From positions 124,001-188,000 of the forward strand of contig JANCYW010000016.1 of NCBI GenBank assembly GCA_026184775.1: a DNA stretch of 64,000 nt. Direction: 5' to 3'. The DNA is from Cyanidium caldarium (lineage: Eukaryota; Rhodophyta; Bangiophyceae; Cyanidiales; Cyanidiaceae). Position numbers and translations under genes: made by a program. The notes beneath the pieces are model-generated. The model saw only the letters and a list, made by a program, of their open reading frames with translations, was not told the DNA's origin and searched no databases. Shown piece after piece: positions 40,761 to 47,727 of the stretch. Each line of letters starts with the position of its first letter. The stretch's first letter is position 1.

Positions 40761-42260
40761 ATGGCAAACGTACGCGCCATCAACGCACTGCTGGCTCGGC
40801 ACGCCGGCGTGTGGCGAGTGCGCGGGGCGAAATCGGTTTCTCTCTCGGGCCGACGGTGGTTCTCGGTCACCTGCCCCGACCATCCACCCGCCTCTCCACC
40901 ACCGCTGCCGCTCTCCCACACCATGCGCGCGTCCATAGCGCTGGCGGAGCAGCGACAGCGGCCGGTGCGCGGGCCGTACGCCGATCGACTCGAGGTGGAG
41001 CGGGCGGTCGACTCGGTGGAAAACGGCGGGCCGACGCGCGCCATGCGCCTGTTGGGCGCCTACTGCCACTACACTGAGCGCGGCGCGCAGCCGGGCGAGC
41101 CGCGGCCGGACCCCCTTATGGGCGAGTTCGGCCGCGCCTTCACCGATCACATGCTGGAGTGTGCGTTTCGGCAGGGCGAGTGGCAGGCGCCGCGTATCGT
41201 GCCGCGACATGCGCTCGCGCTGGATCCGGGCGCGTCCTCCCTGCAGTACGGGCTGCAGATATTCGAGGGCATGAAAGTGTACCGCCCAAAGCGCCCGCAC
41301 TGGAACGCGCCGACGCCCGACGTGGTGCGCCTGTTTCGGCCGCTGGAGAACATGCGGCGCCTGTACCGCTCGGCGGCGCGGCTGGCGCTGCCGCTCTTCG
41401 ATGCGCACGCCATGCTGCAGCTGTTGGAGGAGTATGTGCGGGTGGAGTCCGCCTGGGTGCCGCAATGCGATGCCGATGAAGAGGGGCTGACGCCGGCGCT
41501 GTACCTACGGCCGACACTCATCTCCACCGACGCGCGGCTGGGCGTGCGCCGGCCGTCGGAGGCGCTGTTCTACGTCATCGCCTCGCCAGCGCTGGGCAGT
41601 TACTACAGCAGCAGCAACAACACCGCGGCCGCCGGGGTGACCCTGTTCGCCACCGATGCGTTTGCGCGCGCCTGGCCCGGCGGCGTCGGCGACGCCAAAT
41701 GCGGCGGCAACTACGCCCTGGGGCTGGTGGCGCAAGAGCTGGCCATCACCGAGGGCTGTCAACAGGTGTTGTGGTTGGACGCGCAGCAGCGGGTCACCGA
41801 GGCGGGCGTCATGAACTTTTTCGTGGTGTTCGACGATGGCGCGGTGTGCACACCGCCCGTGGACACCGGCATGATCTTGCCCGGAGTGATGCGCGACTCG
41901 GTGCTGCAGCTGATCCGCAGCGGCACGGTGGGTGCCGCGCCCGGCGGCCGCGCCTGGCGCGTGCACGAGCGCGCGCTCCCCATCGACGAGCTGACGCGTG
42001 GCATCGTCAGCGGCCGCGTGGTGGAAGCGTTCGGCACCGGCACCGCCGCCACCATCAGCCCAGTGGCCGGCATCCGATACCGTGAGCGCGAGTACCGCTT
42101 CGAGGCGCGAGCGCGCCCGCTCTCCACCGCCCTGAAACGCGCCCTCGACCACATCTGCTACGGCGATGAATCCGCGCTGGAGGCGCATCCGTGGCTGCAC
42201 CCCGTCTATGGCAGCGGCAGGCCGGCCGCCGCCAGCGCCTCGCACACCCAGTTCGGGTAG
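40761..42260 (+). CDS. Branched-chain amino acid aminotransferase, PLP fold type IV (499 aa)
   Basis: Reversibly transaminates Val, Leu and Ile. Family motifs: SSLQYGLQIFEGMKVYRPK, the PLP lysine in GDAKCGGNYALGL, EAGVMNFFVVFDDG and the phosphate-binding FGTGTAATISPVAGI. The ATG at 40761 gives a presequence rich in Arg and Ser and without acids until the catalytic part (MANVRAINALLARHAGVWRV), suggesting mitochondria or plastid. The last 55 bp overlap the 3' end of the convergent TGT gene. HIBADH and MMSDH of valine breakdown occur later in the window. Confidence 0.93.
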   Translation: MANVRAINALLARHAGVWRVRGAKSVSLSGRRWFSVTCPDHPPASPPPLPLSHTMRASIALAEQRQRPVRGPYADRLEVERAVDSVENGGPTRAMRLLGAYCHYTERGAQPGEPRPDPLMGEFGRAFTDHMLECAFRQGEWQAPRIVPRHALALDPGASSLQYGLQIFEGMKVYRPKRPHWNAPTPDVVRLFRPLENMRRLYRSAARLALPLFDAHAMLQLLEEYVRVESAWVPQCDADEEGLTPALYLRPTLISTDARLGVRRPSEALFYVIASPALGSYYSSSNNTAAAGVTLFATDAFARAWPGGVGDAKCGGNYALGLVAQELAITEGCQQVLWLDAQQRVTEAGVMNFFVVFDDGAVCTPPVDTGMILPGVMRDSVLQLIRSGTVGAAPGGRAWRVHERALPIDELTRGIVSGRVVEAFGTGTAATISPVAGIRYREREYRFEARARPLSTALKRALDHICYGDESALEAHPWLHPVYGSGRPAAASASHTQFG

Positions 42261-43411
42261 TCGTGCTGCGGGTACTGCTGGCGAAACCACCGCTGCACCC
42301 ACGACGGGAAATCGCCCTCGGCGATCGCCTGTCGCGCTCGACGCATCAGCCGCGTCAAGTAGGCCACATTGTGTAAAGTGAGCAGTTGCGCCACCACCGA
42401 TGCATCGCGCGCGGCCAACACGTGCAGGTACGCCCGCGAATACGCCCGACAACAGCGCTGCGGACAGTCCGCCGACAGCGGCCGATAGTCGGCGGCCATG
42501 TCGGCCGCGCGCACTTTGAGCACTCCGGGCGCCGGCCCGTCCACCAGCGCACTGCCGAAGCGGGCGGTGCGTGCCGGATACACGCAGTCGAACATGTCCA
42601 CGCCGAGCGCCACACACACCAGCAGGTCCGCCGGATAGCCGACGCCCATGCAGTAGCGCGGTCGATCGGGCGGCAGGGTGGCGGTGCACTGCTGCACCAC
42701 CCGCCAGAACTGGCGCTTCTCCTCGCCGCCCGCCAGCCCGCCGATGGCATATCCGGGCAGCGGGCGCTGCACGATCTGTTGCAGGCAGCGCTGGCGCAAC
42801 GACGTGTCCAGCCCGCCCTGCACAATGCCGAAGAGCAACTGCTGCTGCGGCCGGCGGTGCGCGCGGATGCAGCGGTCCAGCCAGCGGATGGTGCGCTCGG
42901 TGGCCTCGGCAAAGCGCGCCGCATCGGTGGCGGTGGCCGGCACCACGTCGTCCAGCGCCATGATGATATCCGCGCCGATCTGATTCTGCAGCTCCATGGA
43001 GCGCTCCGGCGTCAGCAGCATGGCCGAACCGTCCACCGGCGACTGGAAGTGCACGCCGTGCTCGGTCACCTGCGAGAACTGCAACAGCGACACCATCTGG
43101 AAACCGCCCGAGTCGGTCAGCACATTGCGCGGCCACCTGGAGAAGGTGTGAATGCCGCCCAGCGCTTCCAGGGCATCGCCGCCCGGACGCAGACCGAGGT
43201 GGTAGGTATTGGCCAGGCAGATGTCCAGGTCGAGGCCGTCGCCGTCCGTCATTTGCGCATTGGTCAGGCCCTTGACGGTGGCCTGCGTGCCCACCGGCAT
43301 GAACACCGGGGTGCGTACGGGGCCGTGCGGTAGATGGAGCGTGCCGGCCCGCGCCAATCCGTCGACGTGCTCGACGGTGAATGCTCTGGTGGACTGCGGC
43401 CGCTTTTGCAT
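42206..43411 (-). CDS. tRNA-guanine transglycosylase catalytic subunit (QTRT1-like, 401 aa)
   Basis: Exchanges G34 for queuine in tRNAs with GUN anticodons. Seen directly: NTYHLGLRPG, the active-site LTDSGGFQMVSL, IGGLAGGEEKRQF in substrate binding, and the nucleophile Asp in MFDCVYPARTARFG. The zinc region reads DCPQRCCRAYSRAYLHVL. Aligned on SRAYL, the first and third Cys are present, but the usual middle Cys position is Gln, with an extra Cys one residue before the third. The C-terminus overlaps the aminotransferase gene by 55 bp. Length is normal for eukaryotic TGT. Confidence 0.92.
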   Translation of the reverse strand: MQKRPQSTRAFTVEHVDGLARAGTLHLPHGPVRTPVFMPVGTQATVKGLTNAQMTDGDGLDLDICLANTYHLGLRPGGDALEALGGIHTFSRWPRNVLTDSGGFQMVSLLQFSQVTEHGVHFQSPVDGSAMLLTPERSMELQNQIGADIIMALDDVVPATATDAARFAEATERTIRWLDRCIRAHRRPQQQLLFGIVQGGLDTSLRQRCLQQIVQRPLPGYAIGGLAGGEEKRQFWRVVQQCTATLPPDRPRYCMGVGYPADLLVCVALGVDMFDCVYPARTARFGSALVDGPAPGVLKVRAADMAADYRPLSADCPQRCCRAYSRAYLHVLAARDASVVAQLLTLHNVAYLTRLMRRARQAIAEGDFPSWVQRWFRQQYPQHDYPNWVCEALAAAGLPLP

Positions 43412-43842
43412 GGGTCAGTGCCAGGCGGACCGAGTGAATGAAACGGCTATCGAGGGATGCTAAAGATGATACAGCACGCAGTGCGCATCCTGTGGGTAAG
43501 GATGGCAGCAACGCTGCGGGAGGCTACTGCATAGTGACAGAGCGCGGCGCGGCGTGCCCGGACGAACAGAAACGGCAGAGCGCACGGGCGGTGCGCGTCT
43601 CCGCGACGTCAGAGAGAGCACCGTGAGCGGTGCGGCGTCGGGCCTCTGGGCGTGGGTGTTGCCGCGGAGAGCACGGAGCAAGTTGCGGAGGCAAACACTC
43701 GTCGGGAGGACCAATGAGGTGTGCTAGATGGGCAGGGAACAGGGCGTGCGCCAGATTATGAGGTTTATAGAGTGGAGAGGTGCCAGCGAGCGGCGCTTGT
43801 GAAGGAGGCCGCGCGGCAGCGTCATGATCGCGCGGCAGGCGC
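43412..43842. other. Gap between TGT start and H1 stop
   Basis: A 431-bp spacer that should contain the TGT promoter and the H1 3' region. No element is recognised. Confidence 0.4.
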
Positions 43843-44436
43843 TCACTTTTTCCGCATCGGTCGGGACTTTTTGGGTGCTGCCGCTGCCTTTTTGGGGGCG
43901 GCGGCCTTTTTCTTGGGGGCAGCGGTTTTGGTCGTGGTCGTGGTCTTGGGGGTTTTGGGCGCGGCGGGCTTTTTGGCGATAGGCACAGCGGCCCTCTTCA
44001 GGGCGGCCGGCTTGGCGGTCTTCGTGGGCTTGGGCTTGCTCGCCTTGGCCTTGACGGCGGGCTTTTTCGGCTTGGGCTTGCTGACCTTGGCCTTGGCGAC
44101 CGCCTTTTTCGGCTTGGCCTTCGTGACCGCCTTCTTCGGCTTGACCGCCTTGGGCTTGGTGACCGTCTTCTTCTTCACTGCCTTCTTCGGGCCCAGGCCG
44201 CCCCTGCCCTTGGCCGTCAACTTGTACCGCGCGACGTCGGCCGTCTTCTCGATCTCGCCGGCCGCCTCCGCTTTTTCTATCGCAGCCCGGAGGGCACTGT
44301 TGGATGGCGCCACTTTGAACGCCATCTCAATGTACGACTTGATTTTCTGTCGGCTCGTGCCTTTTGGCGAGTAGTTCTTCTTGATGGACTCTTTCACCAT
44401 CTCCAAGTAGGTGGGATGCGACGCCTTGGTCGACAT
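43843..44436 (-). CDS. Linker histone H1 (197 aa)
   Basis: Binds linker DNA at the nucleosome dyad. The N-terminal globular winged-helix domain (about residues 6-75) is visible: HPTYLEMVKESIKKNYSPKG, SRQKIKSYIEMAFKVAPSN and ALRAAIEKAEAAGEIEKT. The remaining 110 residues are a Lys/Ala/Pro tail of repeated KPKK and AKAKPKK units, as in canonical H1. I start at ATG 44436 (MSTKASHPTY), because upstream residues are not histone-like. The flank upstream has many GATCGC words and one TTGGGCGCGAAA. Confidence 0.92.
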   Translation of the reverse strand: MSTKASHPTYLEMVKESIKKNYSPKGTSRQKIKSYIEMAFKVAPSNSALRAAIEKAEAAGEIEKTADVARYKLTAKGRGGLGPKKAVKKKTVTKPKAVKPKKAVTKAKPKKAVAKAKVSKPKPKKPAVKAKASKPKPTKTAKPAALKRAAVPIAKKPAAPKTPKTTTTTKTAAPKKKAAAPKKAAAAPKKSRPMRKK

Positions 44437-45090
44437 GTCTCGTTGGCGCTGATTGTCGTATACGTGCCGACGTTTCACCGACAACGCGGTCGCCGTCTGT
44501 GACGTGGCCCACGCGCGTTACGCGCTAACCGTGGTCGGTCGCGTGTGCGGTGGCAGTGGCAGATACCGATACGTAACTGCGGACGAAAAACGAGGCCGCA
44601 GCCGCGTGGGAAAAACGTTCGTCGGGGAAACGGACCGGCAAGATCGCAGCCGCGATCCTGTGCGAGATCGCAACCGAAATTGGGCGCGAAATCGCAAGGA
44701 AGCAGCAGCAAGTAGATCGCGCGCGAGACAACGAGATGACAGCGACGGAAAAAAGGGAGCGAGCAGCAAAGCTTGTGCGTGGGCGCAGGAGCGATGCGGT
44801 GGCAGCGGTGCTCATCGCCGACTTGCGGCTTGCGAGCGCGCACCCGCTCAACACGCATGATTGAAGAGGAACTCGGCTCGTGGATGTGCCTTTGACGCGC
44901 ATGTTCATTGCCTCCCAGTCCGCCCCTCCGTCCTGCGGGCACTATGGACCCTTCCGACTCGCCACTCCCCAACTAGCTGACCGTCCTGCACCCATCGCCC
45001 TTGCATGCTGGCAGCGCCGCCGCGCTCCTCTCCGAAAACTCCCTTGTCGCTTTATATTCCATTTTCGCTCTTCTCACGCGCTTGCGTCAT
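44437..45090. promoter_or_regulatory. H1 promoter region and tRNA-Trp upstream flank
   Basis: Between about 44640 and 44720 it contains several copies of (A/C)GATCGC(A) plus CGCGATC at 44651-44657. TTGGGCGCGAAA at 44680-44691 contains GCGCGAAA, the complement of the E2F-type core TTTCGCGC. A TTTATATTCC stretch near 45046-45056 lies about 35-45 bp before the tRNA. No gene is seen here. Confidence 0.5.
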
Positions 45091-45189
45091 GGGGGGCTGG
45101 CGCAACGGTAGCGCGTTTGACTCCAGCGGCAACGGTCGCCCGTCACGGAGACCATCAAAAGGTTATCGGTTCAAATCCGGTGTCCCTCA
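45091..45189 (+). tRNA. tRNA-Trp (CCA) with a 27-nt intron
   Basis: The cloverleaf can be drawn by hand. The acceptor GGGGGGC pairs with GTCCCTC with G-U wobbles. The D stem is GCGC/GCGC, and the anticodon stem TTTGA/TCAAA encloses CTCCA-G/A with anticodon CCA. The T stem ATCGG/CCGGT surrounds TTCAAAT, and A is the discriminator. The intron is about 45127-45153, one base 3' of the anticodon, the canonical position. Internal A box TGGCGCAACGG and B box GGTTCAAATCC are present. CCA is not encoded. Confidence 0.93.
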
Positions 45190-45195
45190 GCGTCG

Positions 45196-45203
45196 TTTTT
45201 TTT
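45196..45203 (+). terminator. RNA polymerase III T-run terminator
   Basis: Eight consecutive T residues begin 7 bp after the tRNA-Trp discriminator base, the usual polymerase III stop. Confidence 0.85.
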
Positions 45204-45271
45204 CCTTGCGCCCGACCCTCGTGCTCTCACAGGTGACTTTACGGCGAAGCACCCCGCTCCTCCCCTTCCGC

Positions 45272-45724
45272 TCACTGCGCGTTCATGTGGCCGACGATCT
45301 CGTACTTTTGCAAGTACTTTTCGTACCACTGGAACAGGTGCTCGCGCTCGGCGGGGCTCAGCTCGTCGATCGGTCCACACGCCTCTGCCGCGTCGGTAGA
45401 CATCTTGCCCAGGCCGTGGCTCGCGTTCTTGCCGGCGAACACGTGGTACGGCCCACCCGGCCCGTAAAAGTCACCCGCCGGCGTCACGTCAAACACCACC
45501 GCGTCCGTCCCCGGCTTGGGCTGCACCGCGATGTAGATGGGCCGCCCCTTGGTGCCGTCGTACACTGCCAGCTCCTCCGCGGTGAACTTCCGCGGCGGCG
45601 CCTTGTTCGCGCCCGACGACGGCCGCGGCAGCGGCGTCGGATCTGTCTTGCTCGCCATAATGCGCAACGCTCCCAGCACCGCGATCCCTCCTCCCACTAA
45701 CAGCCACAATCCCAGTCCCTCCAT
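45272..45724 (-). CDS. MAPR / cytochrome b5-like heme-binding protein (150 aa)
   Basis: Membrane-associated progesterone receptor family members are small heme proteins of the ER and related membranes that assist P450s and sterol metabolism. The N-terminus is a membrane anchor (residues 4-22, LGLWLLVGGGIAVLGALRI). The cytochrome b5-like fold follows: KFTAEELAVYDGTKGRPIYI, VFDVTPAGDFYGPGGPYHVF, AGKNASHGLGKM and the final helix LFQWYEKYLQKYEIVGHM. The usual heme-ligating Tyr of MAPR is in the GPGGPYHVF segment. Length is normal. Confidence 0.9.
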   Translation of the reverse strand: MEGLGLWLLVGGGIAVLGALRIMASKTDPTPLPRPSSGANKAPPRKFTAEELAVYDGTKGRPIYIAVQPKPGTDAVVFDVTPAGDFYGPGGPYHVFAGKNASHGLGKMSTDAAEACGPIDELSPAEREHLFQWYEKYLQKYEIVGHMNAQ

Positions 45725-45945
45725 GCGCCTGACAGAGGCAGTTTCGGAGCGTCAACGGCTGCTGCTCTTTCCAGAACACGCGGGCATGGCGGTCAGGGGT
45801 TTCTCGCCTCTCGCTCGAGGTCGTGTTGCTCTCGTGCCCGTCGAGAAGGGAAGCGTGCAGACGATGACGGGGGCTTTCTCGCCGATCATGGAAAGGGTCT
45901 GGGTATGCCCAGGGGGCTAATGCGGTGAGCGGGCGACCGAGAGAC

Positions 45946-47676
45946 ATGCAGCGGGTGAAATCTGTAGGCTTGTGTTGGTGGAGCAAGTTAGGCCGTGGTG
46001 GGAGCCGCCACGTAGGGACGTCCCCTTCTGTCGGGCGAGAGCTGTTGTCTCGCACTCCTCGACGTTTTCACTCATCCACACCACCGTGGGTACCCAATTA
46101 CATAGACGGCCGAACCGTGCCCTCCAGGTCGACGCGGGAGGCGAGCGCGGTGTGGAACCCGTGCACCGGCGCGGTGCTCCGACGCACGCCCGAGTCCGAG
46201 CTGGACGAAGTGCGGGCGGCCGCCGCAGCCGCCTCCGCCGCTCTACCGTCCTGGGCAGAGACGCCCATCACCCAACGCGCTCGCATACTGTTCGAGTTGC
46301 GAGAGCGCGTCAACGGCCGTGTGGACGCGCTCGCGGCCTGCGTCTCCGAGGAGCTGGGCAAGACGCGCCCCGATGCGCGCGGCGACGTCATGCGCGGACT
46401 GGAGGTGCTAGAGTACGCCACCAGCGTGGTGTCTCACCTGCAAGGCAATCTGACCATGGGCATTGCGCGCGACGGCCTGGACATTGCCCAGGTGCGCGAG
46501 CCGCTGGGTGTGTGCGTCGGCCTGGCGCCGTTCAACTTTCCGGCGATGCTGCCGCTGTGGATGTTCCCGATGGCGCTGGCGTGCGGCAACACGTTTGTGC
46601 TCAAGCCGAGTCAGCGGGTGCCGGGTGCTTCGATGCTGTTGGCGGAGCTGGCGACGGAGGCCGGCGTGCCGCCCGGCGTGCTCAACGTGGTGCACGGCGG
46701 ACAGGCGGCCTCCGAGGCGCTGCTCGATGACCCGGCGGTGGCGGCGGTGAGTTTTGTGGGCTCCACCGCCGCCGGGCGAGCGGTGTATCAGCGGGCGACG
46801 CGGCGCGGCATCCGAGCGCAGTGCAACCTGGGCGCCAAGAATCACGCCTGCATCCTGCCGGATGTGCCGCAACCGACCGCCGTCGCCGAGCAGCTGGTCG
46901 GCGCCGCGTTCGGCGCCTCCGGACAGCGCTGTATGGCCATCTCGGCGGTGGTGCTGGTGGGCGATGGCGCCTTCCGGTCTCGGATGATGCAGTATCTGCG
47001 GGACGCGGCGCAGCGGCTGCGCGTCGGCCCGCCCGAGGACGACCGCGCCGACCTGGGACCGCTGGCGTCGCCCGCTGCCAAGCAGCGAGTGCTGCGCCTG
47101 ATCGAGCGGGCGCAACAAGCGGGCGCTAGGCTGGTGCTAGACGGACGGGCCACGCAAGCGCCCACCGTCGCCGCCGCCGCCGACAACGACGATGATGTCG
47201 CCGCAAAGTACGCGGGCGGCTTCTGGCTGGGCCCGACACTCCTCGACAACGTGCGCCCGGACATGGAGATCTACCTCGAGGAGGTGTTCGGCCCGGTGCT
47301 GGTGTGTCTGCAGGCGGAGTCGTTGGACGAGGCCATCGCGCTGGTGAACGGCAACGCGTACGGCAACGGCTGTGCGGTGTACACTTCGAGCGGAGCGTGT
47401 GCGCACGAGTTTGTGCGGCGTGTGCAGGTCGGTCAGGTGGGTGTGAACATGCCCATCCCGGTGCCGCTGCCGGCGTACGGCTTCACCGGCAGCAAGGCGT
47501 CGATGATGGGCGACTTGCACTTTTACGGCCGCGCGGGGTTTGAGTTTTTCAGCCGACCGAAGACCATCATGTCGCGATGGTCTCTGAAGTCTGACACTGC
47601 TGCCCGGCAAGCGCAGCTGCTGCAGGCGCCGGCCACCGCCATGCCGTCGTTCTCGGCCAGCGACAAGGCGGTATGA
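45946..47676 (+). CDS. Methylmalonate-semialdehyde dehydrogenase (ALDH6-like, 576 aa)
   Basis: CoA-dependent dehydrogenase of valine and pyrimidine breakdown that yields propionyl-CoA in mitochondria. The N-terminus from ATG 45946 (MQRVKSVGLCWWSKLGRGG) is a plausible mitochondrial presequence ending near RRFHSSTPP. ALDH6-specific blocks are APFNFPAMLPLWMFPMALA, NTFVLKPS, NLGAKNHACILPD and the catalytic Cys in AAFGASGQRCMAIS. The C-terminal FTGSKASMMGDLHFYGRAG is also typical. An Ala/Asp-rich insertion occurs around residues 402-420. Confidence 0.93.
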   Translation: MQRVKSVGLCWWSKLGRGGSRHVGTSPSVGRELLSRTPRRFHSSTPPWVPNYIDGRTVPSRSTREASAVWNPCTGAVLRRTPESELDEVRAAAAAASAALPSWAETPITQRARILFELRERVNGRVDALAACVSEELGKTRPDARGDVMRGLEVLEYATSVVSHLQGNLTMGIARDGLDIAQVREPLGVCVGLAPFNFPAMLPLWMFPMALACGNTFVLKPSQRVPGASMLLAELATEAGVPPGVLNVVHGGQAASEALLDDPAVAAVSFVGSTAAGRAVYQRATRRGIRAQCNLGAKNHACILPDVPQPTAVAEQLVGAAFGASGQRCMAISAVVLVGDGAFRSRMMQYLRDAAQRLRVGPPEDDRADLGPLASPAAKQRVLRLIERAQQAGARLVLDGRATQAPTVAAAADNDDDVAAKYAGGFWLGPTLLDNVRPDMEIYLEEVFGPVLVCLQAESLDEAIALVNGNAYGNGCAVYTSSGACAHEFVRRVQVGQVGVNMPIPVPLPAYGFTGSKASMMGDLHFYGRAGFEFFSRPKTIMSRWSLKSDTAARQAQLLQAPATAMPSFSASDKAV

Positions 47677-47727
47677 GAAGCGGGGCGTCGATGTTTGGGG
47701 ACGGGTGCCAGAGACGGTGAGCCCGTC

